A stretch of 64,000 bases of DNA, taken from NCBI RefSeq assembly GCF_000178455.1, contig NZ_ADNU01000039.1:27381-91380 (forward strand), in the 5' to 3' direction. Each line of letters begins with the position of its first letter. The first letter of the stretch is position 1. A program made the translations under genes and the position numbers. Under the pieces are notes generated by a model. The model did not search any database, was not told the DNA's origin, and saw only the letters and a program-made list of their open reading frames with translations. Of this stretch, positions 1-9,687 are shown one piece after another. The DNA comes from Brevibacterium mcbrellneri ATCC 49030. GTDB taxonomy: Bacteria > Actinomycetota > Actinomycetes > Actinomycetales > Brevibacteriaceae.

Positions 1-2310
1 AATGTTCTTGTCGTGTGGCTTGGCCTCAGTCTGTTCCGACTCATCGTCGGATGGCTGCAACAGATTCTGTTGCACGGCACTGCCGGCGCATGTGCTCAGG
101 ATGTTAGACGTGACCAATGATCGGGCGGTGTCGGTCGTGTCACCTACCGCGAACTTCATGGTGTAGCCCTTTGAGCCCACTTTGAGTTCAATTTCGTATT
201 CGCCCACTTTGTTGAAACCGAATGTGAGCGCACCGCTTTCCCCTGCAGCGAATTTTCCGGTGTCGCCGTCGCTAAGCCCAGCCCCGTCTGTTTCGGGGCC
301 AAACACGATTGCGTCACCCGTGCCACTGATCTGACGCATGCTGATCTCGACTTCGTCGTTGCTTCCCGAGGTGTTCCATTCGAAGGACGGGGCACTTGCC
401 CCAGCGCCACCGGTTGCCCAGTAGCTTCCCTGCGGGTCTACGAAGTCGGTGATTCCGGCTTGCGCTGTACGGGTTGCGGACTGCGAGATCACCGAGGTCG
501 AACCTGCTGGCACCGAACGGGTGCCCTTGCGATTGCTCACTTTGATGTTGTCTGCCGTGTGGAAGACAAAGTTTCCGGAGCGGAGTTGCTGTTCGTCTTC
601 AACGTTGGCGGGGCACAGTTTCACACCGGACGGCGCGCGCACAATCTTGATTTTGGGGTCGGCGGTGGGGGTTGCCGAGGCCCCTTCCGTGGCTCCTTCT
701 GTCGTGGCTTCGTCTGTTGCGTCGTCCCTAGTCTCGACCGCTGCGGGATCTTTTGGTTCTGGCGTTTCTGTTGCCTCTGTTGCCTTTGTTGGCGTGGATG
801 TCACCTTTGGTGTCGCCGAGTTCGTTGGAGTTCCCGTTGGCCCAGGAGTGGGCTCTTCGTCCTTCACATAAGGCGTGGTGATGGGGAACCGGAGTCCAGC
901 GTTATTATCCAGTGCGGACGTTTTACAGTCGACCGTCGCCGGGTCCGCTCCACCGACCGCGAACTTGAGGATCCCAGCGAAGTCGGTCCATTCGTCTGGA
1001 GCGCCGACTTTGGTCAAGGATCGGGTTCCGTACCCCACGCAGTACACACCCGGCTTGCTGAACTTCCAGGTGGCGAACAGGTCACGCGAGGCGTTGGAGC
1101 GGTGGCGCACTTTGCTGACCGTGTTGCGTCGCAGTTCGAGCGATCCGGCCCATTCTTTCGGTTCAGACGATTCAATGGCAGGTTTCTTCCCTGGTTTGGG
1201 TTCGTCTTTGACCGGCTTCTTGGTGTGAGGGTTGACTGTGCCGTTGCGGTAGTAGGCGGTTGCGCCTTCAGGTGCGTCGATGAGGTTGAACTGGAATTGT
1301 TGCAGAGGTGTGTCTCCGCTGAAGGAGAACCCGAGGTCACTGGTATCCTTCTCAACCTCGTAGTACGGTTCTTTGGTCGTGGAGTCGGCTTTTCCTGCCG
1401 GATCCAGTGGCGTCATCTGCGCGCCGGCTTCGCTTGGCCTTGGCGTGTTCTTGGCGTCGCAGTCCACGGTGATGCTCTGGGCAGCTTCCTTCCAGTCTTT
1501 CCCGACAGCAATGGTCAGGTTGCTGGTTTTCTGCGTGAGGGTGGGGGCGGTTGCTGGGAATGAGTTTCCCAGCTGGAATGTTTCACGGACGTGTGAAACC
1601 GTCACAGCTACGCAGAACACGGAAACGTCCGGTTCCTCTGGATCCGGGGTTGGTTCCGCGCCAGGAGTGGCGTTCTGTGAGGGGGTTTCGGAGGCATTCT
1701 CGGTGGACTGCCCGCTTTGTGTGGGGGTTGGTTCAGGTGTCGCCGAGGTCGTTGGAGTTGGTTCGATCCCGGGAGTTTCCGCGAGGTCTTCTACTTCAGT
1801 GAGTTCCCATGTAAGTGGGTACTCGTGGTCGACATCGAACGCGCGGGAAGGGTTGGAGCTGGTTGGCGAGTAGGTGGAGACTTTGTGCTTGGTTGCGCTC
1901 GAGGTAATGTCGACGCGCGCGCCGGATTTCTTCTCACCGTTAGGCTTGACTGCCTTTGCGCCCGTAATAGAAACGCTTACTGGTTGGTCTTGGGGCGTGA
2001 GACCGTGAGACCGGATGACCGATTCGAATGTGCCGTACTCGGCTCCAATAATGACGTCGCTTGCGGGCAAGACCTTGTCTTGGCCACGTGGGGCTTCGAT
2101 AGTAAGGCCGTCCTCGCCGACCCTCAGCGAGGGTTGGTCGAGGAGCTTGCGGTCCTTTGCACTGTCTGCCGGTTGCGTGTCCGACCGTTCGTTAGAAACG
2201 ATCGTGGGCGCTGCCTCGACAAAGTGTCCAGGCATGATGACAAGTGCAAGTACCGCGGCCGCTACTGCGGGGATTGCGCCGGGCACTCGCGGACTGCGTA
2301 ACATCCGCAC
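1..2310 (-). CDS. Choice-of-anchor M domain surface protein, 3' end beyond window
   Basis: An open frame of 770 codons runs without a stop from a GTG at 2310 off the left edge, so the C-terminus is missing. The start is set by CAGGAG seven bases upstream. The N-terminus has a signal peptide: basic residues, then an Ala/Val/Leu stretch ending near VEAAP. Three similar extracellular domains follow, separated by Pro/Thr/Glu-rich linkers. Their signatures are the HRS..LFATWKFSKPGVYCV block at about residues 420-445 and the GALTFGFNKVGEYEIELKVG block at about 700-720, each ending in a FAVG strand. This matches the actinobacterial surface-anchored repeat families (TIGR03769/TIGR03773, choice-of-anchor M), which usually sit beside metal or sortase-linked ABC loci; any such partner would lie past the left edge. 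Likely cell-wall exposed. The ligand is unknown. Confidence 0.8.
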   Translation of the reverse strand, partial: MRMLRSPRVPGAIPAVAAAVLALVIMPGHFVEAAPTIVSNERSDTQPADSAKDRKLLDQPSLRVGEDGLTIEAPRGQDKVLPASDVIIGAEYGTFESVIRSHGLTPQDQPVSVSITGAKAVKPNGEKKSGARVDITSSATKHKVSTYSPTSSNPSRAFDVDHEYPLTWELTEVEDLAETPGIEPTPTTSATPEPTPTQSGQSTENASETPSQNATPGAEPTPDPEEPDVSVFCVAVTVSHVRETFQLGNSFPATAPTLTQKTSNLTIAVGKDWKEAAQSITVDCDAKNTPRPSEAGAQMTPLDPAGKADSTTKEPYYEVEKDTSDLGFSFSGDTPLQQFQFNLIDAPEGATAYYRNGTVNPHTKKPVKDEPKPGKKPAIESSEPKEWAGSLELRRNTVSKVRHRSNASRDLFATWKFSKPGVYCVGYGTRSLTKVGAPDEWTDFAGILKFAVGGADPATVDCKTSALDNNAGLRFPITTPYVKDEEPTPGPTGTPTNSATPKVTSTPTKATEATETPEPKDPAAVETRDDATDEATTEGATEGASATPTADPKIKIVRAPSGVKLCPANVEDEQQLRSGNFVFHTADNIKVSNRKGTRSVPAGSTSVISQSATRTAQAGITDFVDPQGSYWATGGAGASAPSFEWNTSGSNDEVEISMRQISGTGDAIVFGPETDGAGLSDGDTGKFAAGESGALTFGFNKVGEYEIELKVGSKGYTMKFAVGDTTDTARSLVTSNILSTCAGSAVQQNLLQPSDDESEQTEAKPHDKNI

Positions 2311-2470
2311 GAGTATTCTCCTGAGGGGGCATGTGCCTTAAATGGCCAAGATCGAGTAGACCACACAAAGGTTAACACACAGGAAACTCACTGTTACGGC
2401 TAAACGTCCGCTAAGGGTACCACCAGCAGTAATACGAGCTCTGAAGTACTTGCTCCCCAGAGAATGCCCT

Positions 2471-2887
2471 CTACGACTCCATGAGTCGCGAACGAATAAG
2501 GAAGCGCTTTCCAGTTGGCGACTCAACCGAAAAGCCCGAGCCACGCCCCGTCACCACATCGACGGTAATGTGGGTGTGTTTCCAGTACTCGAACTGCGCT
2601 TTAGACATCCAAAACTCGCACTGCGCGGCCGCCTCTTCCACCTCGGGAAGGGTGAAAACCCCTAACAGTACATCACTGTCCCCGGTAATGAACTCCCCTG
2701 CCGGGTAACACATGGGCGCCGAACCGTCACAGCACCCACCCGACTGGTGAAACATCAGCTGCCCATGAACACCCGCCAGCTCTACCAGCAGGTCGACTGC
2801 TTCCTGAGTGAGGGCCACCCTGGAGTGATATTCGCCCGGGGGCGCCGGTGCCTCTAGTACCGGCGCCCCCGCTTGCGCGTTGCTCAT
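2471..2887 (-). CDS. DUF779 protein, aldehyde dehydrogenase partner
   Basis: A 138-residue cytoplasmic protein with the DUF779 signature: YHSRVALT near residue 20, then HGQLMFHQSGGCCDGSAPMC and GEF..GDSDVLLG. The conserved Cys pair and His suggest metal binding, but this is not proven for the family. Its ATG overlaps the stop of the upstream aldehyde dehydrogenase gene by one base (TAATG), so the two are translationally coupled. DUF779 genes are commonly found directly after ExaC-type acetaldehyde dehydrogenase genes in actinobacteria and proteobacteria. An accessory role in alcohol or aldehyde oxidation is inferred from that context. Length is normal for the family. Confidence 0.85.
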   Translation of the reverse strand: MSNAQAGAPVLEAPAPPGEYHSRVALTQEAVDLLVELAGVHGQLMFHQSGGCCDGSAPMCYPAGEFITGDSDVLLGVFTLPEVEEAAAQCEFWMSKAQFEYWKHTHITVDVVTGRGSGFSVESPTGKRFLIRSRLMES

Positions 2888-4410
2888 TAGAACAGTCCAG
2901 TTGGCTGTTCAGAGTAGCTGACCAGCATGTTCTTGGTCTGCTGGTAGTGGCTGAGCATCATGAGGTGGTTCTCACGGCCAATACCAGAGTTCTTGTACCC
3001 ACCGAACGCTGCGTGCGCTGGATACGTGTGGTAGTTGTTCACCCACACGCGCCCGGCCTGGATTTCACGGCCAGCCCTGTAAGCCGTGTTGGTGTTACGG
3101 CTCCACACACCTGACCCAAGACCGTACAACGTGTCATTGGCAATGCTCAGCGCTTCGTCGTAGTCCTTGAACGAAGTCAGCGCGAGCACCGGACCAAAGA
3201 TTTCCTCTTGGAAGATGCGCATGCTGTTGTTCCCGCGGAACACCGTGGGCTGAACGTAGAAGCCACCGGCCAGATCGCCGTCAAGGTGAGCTTGCTCGCC
3301 ACCGATGAGCACCTCGGCCCCTTCTTCCTTACCAATAGCCAGATACGACAGGATCTTTTCGAGCTGATCGTTGGACGCCTGCGCACCCACCATGGTGTTC
3401 GTATCCAGCGGGTTGCCTTGCACGAACTTCTTGACACGCTCAATACCGGCTTCGACGAATTCGTCGAAAATGCTTTCCTGCACCAAGGCGCGCGAAGGGC
3501 ACGTACACACTTCACCCTGGTTGAGCCCGAACATGGCAAGACCTTCCACTGCCTTGTTGTAAAAGTCGTCCTTTTGCTGGGCCACGTCTTCGAAGAAGAT
3601 GTTGGGGCTCTTACCACCCAGCTCCAGAGTGATGGGGATGAGGTTCTGGGACGCGTACTGCATGATGAGACGTCCCGTGGTGGTTTCACCCGTAAACGCA
3701 ATCTTTGCGATGCGCGGGTTGGAGGCCAGCGGCTTACCGCATTCGACACCGAAACCGTTGACCACATTGACCACGCCGGGCGGCAGAAGGTCGCCCACGA
3801 TTTCCATGAGAACCATGATGGAGGCTGGGGTTTGCTCGGCTGGCTTGAGCACAACTGCGTTACCGGCGGCCAACGCGGGGGCGAGTTTCCAGATGGCCAT
3901 GAGGATCGGGAAGTTCCACGGGATGATCTGACCTACAACGCCCAGTGGCTCGTGGAAGTGGTACGCGACGGTGTCTTCGTCGAGCTGGGACAGGTGGCCT
4001 TCTTGCGTGCGGATCGCCGAGGCGAAGTAGCGCAAGTGGTCAGCGGCCAGAGGGATGTCAGCAGCGAGGGTTTCGCGGATTGGCTTGCCGTTGTCCCAGG
4101 TTTCAGCAACGGCGATCTTTTCGAGGTTTTCGTCGATGCGGTCTGCCATTGCGTGCAGGATTGCTGCGCGTTCTGCCGGGCTGGTCTTGCCCCACGCGGG
4201 CGCTGCTTTGTGAGCTGCATCGAGAGCTACCTCAACGTCGTCGGCGTTTGATTGAGCGGCTTCGCAGAAGACTTTTCCGGTGACGGGAGTGACGTTTTCG
4301 AAGTATTTTCCAGATTTTGGGGGGACCCATTCGCCACCAATGTAGTTGTCGTAGCGAGAGCGGAATTCGACTTTCGCGCCGTCGGTTCCTGGCTGAGCGT
4401 AAACGGTCAT
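2887..4410 (-). CDS. NAD-dependent acetaldehyde/aldehyde dehydrogenase (ExaC/AcoD type)
   Basis: A 507-residue ALDH superfamily enzyme that oxidises acetaldehyde or similar short aldehydes to the acid with NAD. Visible motifs are the [12 protein letters not shown] block carrying the general-base Glu and the [12 protein letters not shown] block carrying the nucleophilic Cys. The double-Cys active site and the N-terminal [12 protein letters not shown] are typical of the ExaC/AldA group. The frame extends further upstream, but the ATG at 4410 is chosen because GAGGAG lies four bases before it and MTVYAQPG matches the family N-terminus. It is the first gene of a two-gene operon with DUF779. A good sigma-A-type promoter lies at 4462-4490. 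No frameshift or missing residue is seen. Confidence 0.92.
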   Translation of the reverse strand: MTVYAQPGTDGAKVEFRSRYDNYIGGEWVPPKSGKYFENVTPVTGKVFCEAAQSNADDVEVALDAAHKAAPAWGKTSPAERAAILHAMADRIDENLEKIAVAETWDNGKPIRETLAADIPLAADHLRYFASAIRTQEGHLSQLDEDTVAYHFHEPLGVVGQIIPWNFPILMAIWKLAPALAAGNAVVLKPAEQTPASIMVLMEIVGDLLPPGVVNVVNGFGVECGKPLASNPRIAKIAFTGETTTGRLIMQYASQNLIPITLELGGKSPNIFFEDVAQQKDDFYNKAVEGLAMFGLNQGEVCTCPSRALVQESIFDEFVEAGIERVKKFVQGNPLDTNTMVGAQASNDQLEKILSYLAIGKEEGAEVLIGGEQAHLDGDLAGGFYVQPTVFRGNNSMRIFQEEIFGPVLALTSFKDYDEALSIANDTLYGLGSGVWSRNTNTAYRAGREIQAGRVWVNNYHTYPAHAAFGGYKNSGIGRENHLMMLSHYQQTKNMLVSYSEQPTGLF

Positions 4411-4461
4411 GGTACTCCTCGTTGAGTGTGTTTCCGCCTCCGATTCTGGAGACTTGTAGGC

Positions 4462-4490
4462 ACTATAAGGGCAGACCAAAAACTGATCAA
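4462..4490 (-). promoter_or_regulatory. Promoter of aldehyde dehydrogenase operon
   Basis: Reading the minus strand, TTGATC (4490-4485), a 17-base spacer and TATAGT (4467-4462) make a near-consensus housekeeping promoter about 50 bases before the ATG at 4410. Confidence 0.5.
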
Positions 4491-4554
4491 TCGTTAAGTT
4501 TGATGTGGACTGGGGCCCGGTGTCAGCGGCGCGCATGGTCTAGGCGAGACGGTT

Positions 4555-5076
4555 CTACGCCACCTGCCAATCTATCTGGTCGCCGTTTTTAAATACAGAG
4601 ATGGGAATGGGCTGTTCGAGTGTGAACTCATACGACCCGCCATTCGCAATCGTCTTTTCTGCCCGGTCTTTTTTCGCTGGGTCTGAGATTTTGAGGGGCG
4701 CAACCCCGTTCTTGGGATTACGGCCAAGATCGTAGCGACCGTGGTAGACAAACTGCTTGCGCACTTTGTCTACCATCGTCAGGTTGTATGCCGGAGGTTC
4801 TGTGATTGAATGCGTCCGCCCGTCCTCAAAGTACTCGATATGGAGGGCAAGGTAGGGTTCTTTCCCCATAGTGTCCGAAGTGCCAACATGCTTAGCCGTC
4901 ACGGTCGCCCCGGTGATGCGTCCAGGGAGAGCGCCAGTGCGGAACACTTGCTTTGTGCCCTTGCGCATCCGGATGATCATGATCATTCCCAGAATGCCAA
5001 CTGCCGGTATTGCCAGCATGATAAGGAAGGACCCATACTGAGGCCCGCCCGGTGGAAAGAAGTTTGAATCAAACAT
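4555..5076 (-). CDS. Membrane-anchored hypothetical protein
   Basis: 173 residues. A single hydrophobic helix (about residues 16-36, LIMLAIPAVGILGMIMIIRM) is followed by a basic stop-transfer stretch and a soluble domain of about 130 residues, probably cytoplasmic by the positive-inside rule. The soluble part contains PGRITGATVTAKHVGTSDT and alternating strands, giving the look of a small beta-barrel or OB-like fold, but no family is recognised. AAGGAG lies eight bases before the ATG. It ends just upstream of the aldehyde dehydrogenase promoter and may be the tail of the pilus-accessory operon (88-base gap after the prepilin peptidase) or stand alone. Confidence 0.6.
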   Translation of the reverse strand: MFDSNFFPPGGPQYGSFLIMLAIPAVGILGMIMIIRMRKGTKQVFRTGALPGRITGATVTAKHVGTSDTMGKEPYLALHIEYFEDGRTHSITEPPAYNLTMVDKVRKQFVYHGRYDLGRNPKNGVAPLKISDPAKKDRAEKTIANGGSYEFTLEQPIPISVFKNGDQIDWQVA

Positions 5077-5164
5077 TGGGGTACTCCTTCTTACAGGGGT
5101 CCTTCTAGCAGGGATCCTTTTGCCGTGCTCGGTTACCTTTTTTCCTTGATGGAACTGGCTTACG

Positions 5165-5812
5165 TCAGCCTAACGCGCCAATCACTATGATCACCAGCGT
5201 TCCGATGATGAGGTATGGCCCCAGAGCGATCGCAGTTTTCATGGTTGCTTTGCGCATGATCATCAGCACGACTCCCACCGCAAAGCCCAAGAGCATTCCG
5301 ATGAACGGGCCCAAAAGTAGCGCGAACCAACTGTAGGTTCCCAGCACAGCCCCCATCGACAGGCCAAGCTTCACGTCACCGAACCCGAACGCTCCCCCAG
5401 CAACGATGAACATGACGAAGAACGCGGCGAACAAGATGAGCATGCCGGCACCACCTCGCAAGGCAGGCCCCCAGTCACCAGACGCCAGTCCCCCAACGAT
5501 CAGCGCAATGACACTCGCACCTGCCGCCGGCAACGTCACCACATCGGGCAACCTGCGTTCAGCAAAGTCGATCGCAGTCAATATAGGGGAAACCGCCACA
5601 AACACAGCTGCCACGTACGCGCTCGGGTGGTTCCACCCGTACGCAACCAGGGTGACAACGGCCAGCACGCCACCGGCACCGAACAGCGCAACGAGCACCC
5701 ACCTCGGCGGGTTCCACGTCTCTAACAGGCGGTAGCCACGGTCGGCGGGTTCCACCTCGGCGGGGTTCTGGGTAGATTCACCGGAATCCAGATCGTCATG
5801 ATGCTCGCTCAC
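5165..5812 (-). CDS. Type IV prepilin peptidase (A24, TadV/CpaA-like)
   Basis: A 215-residue polytopic aspartyl protease that cleaves the leader of type IV/Flp prepilins at the cytoplasmic membrane face. The two family motifs are present: the first catalytic Asp in AIDFAERRLPD (about residues 80-90) and the GxGD motif in GFGDVKLGLS (about residues 144-153). About six membrane helices are seen. There is no methylase domain, as is usual for Tad peptidases. It starts at GTG 5812, overlapping the preceding gene by four bases (GTGA), so it is the distal gene of the accessory operon. No other A24 gene is seen here, so it is the likely processing enzyme for Flp, both TadE proteins and the pilin-headed proteins at 33-37 kb. 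Confidence 0.88.
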   Translation of the reverse strand: MSEHHDDLDSGESTQNPAEVEPADRGYRLLETWNPPRWVLVALFGAGGVLAVVTLVAYGWNHPSAYVAAVFVAVSPILTAIDFAERRLPDVVTLPAAGASVIALIVGGLASGDWGPALRGGAGMLILFAAFFVMFIVAGGAFGFGDVKLGLSMGAVLGTYSWFALLLGPFIGMLLGFAVGVVLMIMRKATMKTAIALGPYLIIGTLVIIVIGALG

Positions 5813-6219
5813 TGCGCCACCTCCTCTTTTTGAGGTTTGCTGACCATGGAGGCAGCCGTAATGATAGCGCCCACAAAGAGCGCGTCGATGAGCAGCTCAA
5901 CGAGTGCCAGTGAGTCGCTGGACAGGGTGGCGATCAAAGCGAAAGGGATGAGCGGGATGACCGCGCCTAACATGCCGGCTGGCACTAGGTTGAAGAGGAT
6001 GCGGCGCAGTGGGGCATCGAGTTCCCACATGCGTTCAGCCGTCATTCTGGTGAGCCCAAAGCGCCAGAACAGCACCAGTGCGACGAAAAGCAGGCGTGTG
6101 AATCCGGTTCCTAGGTTGAGTGCGAGCGTGGGCCCCAGAATCACGGCTGCCACGAACGCGATAACGCTCACGGCGGCGTTCATCAGCAGGGATGCGTAGA
6201 ATCCTTTTGCGTAAAACAT
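5809..6219 (-). CDS. Hypothetical membrane protein in pilus-accessory operon
   Basis: 136 residues with about four hydrophobic helices (near 8-30, 38-54, 76-98, 105-125) and a short charged cytoplasmic tail. The second loop, RMTAERMWELDAPLRR, is amphipathic. No family is recognised. It overlaps both neighbours: one base with the upstream 410-residue gene and four bases with the prepilin peptidase, so the three are tightly coupled. Co-translation with a prepilin peptidase suggests a role in pilus assembly or in anchoring a processing complex, which is inference from context only. Confidence 0.65.
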   Translation of the reverse strand: MFYAKGFYASLLMNAAVSVIAFVAAVILGPTLALNLGTGFTRLLFVALVLFWRFGLTRMTAERMWELDAPLRRILFNLVPAGMLGAVIPLIPFALIATLSSDSLALVELLIDALFVGAIITAASMVSKPQKEEVAQ

Positions 6220-7451
6220 CAGGACTCCGTCTCGCAGCTGACGAACGGTTCGAACTGTGCGTGCGGAAGGGCCAAGTCAGCGGCGTTGACTTCGCGGGCT
6301 TCCAGTCCGGCTGTGGATTCGTGCATGAGGGCGTGCTTGGTGAACGCTTCTGACAGGTTTTCTACGTCAAGATCCGCCGAGGTGGCAAAGGTCGTTTCTG
6401 TGACCACCGCGGTGTCTCGGGTACGGTCGCGCATGGCTGAGTACGGGTTTGTGGCCGCTTTACCTTCTGCCACGTCCTTGTCGAAAAGACCGGTTTTTAA
6501 AGTGTCGACCTTTACACCTTGAACGATTTTCTGGTCCACGAGCGCTTTGTAGGCTTCACGGTTGGTGGTTTGTTTGAGATCTAGCGTGTAGGAGCGGACA
6601 ATAAAACTGTCCCCCTCGGTTTTCACCTTGGTGTCGACAGTGGCTCGCTTGAAATCTGAAGCTTTGATGACGCTCAGATTCCACGCTTCTGAGGCGGGCC
6701 CGGAAAAGGTGAGCGAATATGGCGAGCCGTCTGGTGCTTTTCGCACGTCCATTCGTAAAGCACCTGTGATGCCCAGAGTGGCAGCTAAGCGGTTCAACGA
6801 CGGGGTGTCGTCTGCGGGGAGCTGAGTGACTAACGTTTGGGTAGTGTGCTGGTCACGTACGTTTTGGCTGATGACACCTTCAGAGATTTCGCCGGATGTA
6901 AACCGGGCACCTTCTGCCCACGGTTCGGCAGACTCTTTGGACACGAGGCCCAACTTGCCCATGAGTTTGGTGAAGCCCTTGTACATCCCGTCAGTGGTGG
7001 GGCCTACCCCGGCGTCGATCGCGCGGGGCAGCGAGGTGGATTCGTCGTACACGAACCGTTTGGCTTGTTCTTGGTCTGAAAATGAGTAGATGTCCACTCC
7101 CCCGTGCTGTGACGAGGTGGCGATTTTCACGGCCCCGTTGACCACGCCGGCAAGGTGCATTGGCTGTTTTGCAGGCGCGGTGGTGGAAAACGATGTGAGG
7201 CTGGATGATATTGCCTTGTCGCGTCCCACACCTGAGCACTGTGGCATCTGCCCTACGCTGGTCGAGCAACCTTCGCCGGAACATAGGCCGTCTGCCAGGG
7301 AGTATCCCAGGGGGCGGGCTATTGGTGTGGCGATGATTGCAAGTCCCGTGAGCACCGACAGCATGACGGTTCGTTGTTTGCGTAGGCGACGCGGGTCACG
7401 CGCTTTGGTTTTGAGATTCCGCTGGCGCGTTGAGGACAGTTTCAGTTTCAT
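6219..7451 (-). CDS. Hypothetical exported protein of pilus-accessory operon
   Basis: 410 residues. A strongly basic N-terminus (residues 1-28) precedes one hydrophobic segment at about 29-46, so the protein is either a type II anchored protein or exported. The outer domain has three or four Cys, including CSGEGCS close after the membrane segment and one near the C-terminus, suggesting disulfides. A segment with VKTEGDSFIVRSYTLDL resembles a beta-sandwich. No domain family is recognised. It sits between DUF192 and a small membrane protein in the operon ending with prepilin peptidase. Role unknown; envelope-facing part of the pilus machinery is a reasonable guess. Confidence 0.65.
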   Translation of the reverse strand: MKLKLSSTRQRNLKTKARDPRRLRKQRTVMLSVLTGLAIIATPIARPLGYSLADGLCSGEGCSTSVGQMPQCSGVGRDKAISSSLTSFSTTAPAKQPMHLAGVVNGAVKIATSSQHGGVDIYSFSDQEQAKRFVYDESTSLPRAIDAGVGPTTDGMYKGFTKLMGKLGLVSKESAEPWAEGARFTSGEISEGVISQNVRDQHTTQTLVTQLPADDTPSLNRLAATLGITGALRMDVRKAPDGSPYSLTFSGPASEAWNLSVIKASDFKRATVDTKVKTEGDSFIVRSYTLDLKQTTNREAYKALVDQKIVQGVKVDTLKTGLFDKDVAEGKAATNPYSAMRDRTRDTAVVTETTFATSADLDVENLSEAFTKHALMHESTAGLEAREVNAADLALPHAQFEPFVSCETES

Positions 7452-7490
7452 GGCTTTCGCACTCTGTGTGGGGATTCTGGGGTACGGGGG

Positions 7491-7847
7491 CTATGTTTCT
7501 TCTGCCAGGATAATACGAACACCCTGGTGGATGCCCCACTGCTCCAAAAGTCCGGGGTTGGCCTCTAGAACGGCGTGAGCGTTGCGGACGGGCATGTGCA
7601 TGGTCCATGGTTTGAGGTCTTTCACGGTGAGCACTTGGCCGTCTTTGTCGATGTACGCCACTTCAAGTGGGCGGTTAAACCCAATAGAGTGCACGGAGCT
7701 ACATGGCACGATCATGAGCGCTTCAGCGTCACTAAAGAACAGGCCACGGAGGCGGCGAAGTGCGGTCCCAGCGAGTTGGACCGTGTAGTGGGTGCCTTGC
7801 GGGGTTGTGAGGCAAACTTCGCGGGCTTTTTTGTTGAGGTCTTTCAT
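7491..7847 (-). CDS. DUF192 family protein
   Basis: 118 residues with the DUF192 (COG1430) pattern: RRLRGLFF near residue 33, SSVHSIGFNRPLEVAYIDKDG in the middle, and WTMHMPVRNAHAVLEANPG before the C-terminus. The family is a small beta-rich fold of unknown biochemical role, often encoded near type II secretion or pilus genes. It has no signal peptide here, so it is probably cytoplasmic. It lies seven bases after the OmpA lipoprotein gene and 39 bases before the 410-residue gene, consistent with one transcript. Confidence 0.8.
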   Translation of the reverse strand: MKDLNKKAREVCLTTPQGTHYTVQLAGTALRRLRGLFFSDAEALMIVPCSSVHSIGFNRPLEVAYIDKDGQVLTVKDLKPWTMHMPVRNAHAVLEANPGLLEQWGIHQGVRIILAEET

Positions 7848-7854
7848 ACGTGTT

Positions 7855-9663
7855 CTAGCCTTGTGCGGTGGGTGATGGCCGAGGTGTCGAAGAGTTGGGT
7901 GCGCTTGCAGACTGGGTGCGGTTCACTTTGATTTGCGCAGTATCTGCCACGCGGATGATGAGTTCGTCTGACTCCATGCTCACTTTAGGGAAGAAAGCAA
8001 ACATTTCGATCGGCTCCCCACGAGCAACCGCATAGTCAACCGGGCTCATCGTTTGCGAACACAGACAGTTACCAGGCCCCGCCGTCACAGTGGTCGCCAT
8101 CATGTTTGTTGTCTTATCCCACAGTGCCAGATTGCTCAGCGATGGAGTGGCGGGATACTCAGCGGTGAAGTTTTGCCCGAACGGCATTGTCTCGACTTTC
8201 GAATCCCGTTGGCTAAACGCGGATGCATCGTCTTGTCCGGATGCTGTACTTATCGCGACAGTCAATTTCAGAAAGTCTCCCTGCTCTTCCAGCGCTTTGA
8301 CATCAAAATTCAGCTCAGGTGTACTTCTACCCTTAGGAGTGGGAAGGATGCCTGCAGTGATGCCCCCGTTCGATGTTGCTGATTTCATTTCTGGAAGGTC
8401 TTTGATTTTCTTGCCAGCGTCGACATTTGCATCGATCTGACCTTGAGGCGTGTAACTAAACGAGACGCGTCTGTTCTTCGCCTGGTTTTTCTTGATGGGG
8501 TTTCCTTTGCCGTCGCGGTTAGGCACGATCGGTTTTGTCTCACCGAATCCTTTTGTCTCTAACTGAATTCCAGCACCAGAAAGCTTAGGCTCAACGGCTT
8601 TTTTGACTGATTCCGCGCGACGCTCGGATAGGCCTTGGTTATATCCTTCATCACCTTCGTCATCAGTGTGGCCCTCGACCACAACCTTCTGGCCCTTCGC
8701 TGATTTCTTCAGCTCTTCAGCGACTGAATCAATCGTTTTCTGCGCGTCTTTGTTGAGTTTGTCCGAGTCAAACTCAAACAACACATCCGCACTCACGTTC
8801 AACGCAGAGGTATCACCTCGATTAGATACCGAAGCATCGGTTACAGATTCAGTATTCACATCCATCGGGATCCGCCTCTGCCCTACAGCACCAGAGCCGT
8901 AAACGTCAGGCAAAGCGTCTTGACCGATCTTAATGAAGTTAAAATCTACAAGCTCCGGAACGTCGAACTTCTTGCCACTACTGACTGTGACACCTTCAAG
9001 AACCGCTGCATTGTCGCCAAAAAACAGCGAAACTTCATCAGCCTCGGGCGCAGGGAAATCCGCGTAGAACAAACGCAACGACTTTGGCGCGGTGGACGTG
9101 TCGTCAATCTCTTCGGGCCCGTACGAGCACACGCAGTCCGTGTTTCGCGTGACTTTATCAGTGGCAGGCAGGTCCTTGGCCCGAGGTGGATTCTTAAATG
9201 AGCCATCTGCTAATTTACTTGTCCCCTGATAGGGCTCAATGAACTCATGAGCCTCAAAATCAGCAAGCCTCGTCCACGGGACGAGTTGTGAACGCCCTTT
9301 TTGACTAAGTAGCTCATCTGGCGCAAGGTACTGACCCTCCACCGGTGGCAACCAAGCCGCGACCATGCGCGCAGATTTACCATCAGAATCCAAAGACACC
9401 ACTTCAAGCCGAGCCTTCGCCGGACCATCATCAGTAGGACGCTCAACCACTTTTTTCGCTAGCGGTTCGCCTAGCGTGTTCGGGCGCCAAAAACCGTCGC
9501 TCTCGATCATTTCGGGAGCGGGAGGCTGCACACCACCACCGCCACCGTCACCATTTCTCCCTATGCCAGGGATGCAACCAGAAAGAACCAACGCCACGAC
9601 GGCCAAAACCGTCATGCCGCCCATGCGTGCCTGTGACAGGGAAGGGAACGCAACAAACTTCAT
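7855..9663 (-). CDS. OmpA-domain lipoprotein (copy 1)
   Basis: 602 residues. A type II signal peptide ends in VLSGC, followed by a Gly-rich linker. Residues about 50-280 form an uncharacterised outer domain. The OmpA C-terminal peptidoglycan-binding domain is at about 290-405, with ADVLFEFDSDKL, VEGHTDDEGDEGYN and the NRRVSFSY end; its Asp and Arg ligands for diaminopimelate are in place. A further beta domain of about 190 residues and a Pro/Ser tail follow. It is the product of a tandem duplication with 10238-12061. The likely job is to tie an envelope complex to peptidoglycan next to the Tad pilus. Operon position and the divergent Tad genes support this, but the function is inferred. Confidence 0.85.
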   Translation of the reverse strand: MKFVAFPSLSQARMGGMTVLAVVALVLSGCIPGIGRNGDGGGGGVQPPAPEMIESDGFWRPNTLGEPLAKKVVERPTDDGPAKARLEVVSLDSDGKSARMVAAWLPPVEGQYLAPDELLSQKGRSQLVPWTRLADFEAHEFIEPYQGTSKLADGSFKNPPRAKDLPATDKVTRNTDCVCSYGPEEIDDTSTAPKSLRLFYADFPAPEADEVSLFFGDNAAVLEGVTVSSGKKFDVPELVDFNFIKIGQDALPDVYGSGAVGQRRIPMDVNTESVTDASVSNRGDTSALNVSADVLFEFDSDKLNKDAQKTIDSVAEELKKSAKGQKVVVEGHTDDEGDEGYNQGLSERRAESVKKAVEPKLSGAGIQLETKGFGETKPIVPNRDGKGNPIKKNQAKNRRVSFSYTPQGQIDANVDAGKKIKDLPEMKSATSNGGITAGILPTPKGRSTPELNFDVKALEEQGDFLKLTVAISTASGQDDASAFSQRDSKVETMPFGQNFTAEYPATPSLSNLALWDKTTNMMATTVTAGPGNCLCSQTMSPVDYAVARGEPIEMFAFFPKVSMESDELIIRVADTAQIKVNRTQSASAPNSSTPRPSPTAQG

Positions 9664-9687
9664 GCAAACAACCTTTAGTGACGCTCG

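Noticed and set aside
449..2341. Overlapping plus-strand ORFs up to 367 residues
   Set aside because: They are shadows of the minus-strand surface-protein frame, which is open for 770 codons, has a signal peptide, ribosome site and recognisable domains; the plus-strand translations are Arg/Val/Gly-rich with no family signal.
3208..4251. 347-residue plus-strand ORF
   Set aside because: Antisense to the aldehyde dehydrogenase; its composition mirrors the coding strand and it has no ribosome site or domain.
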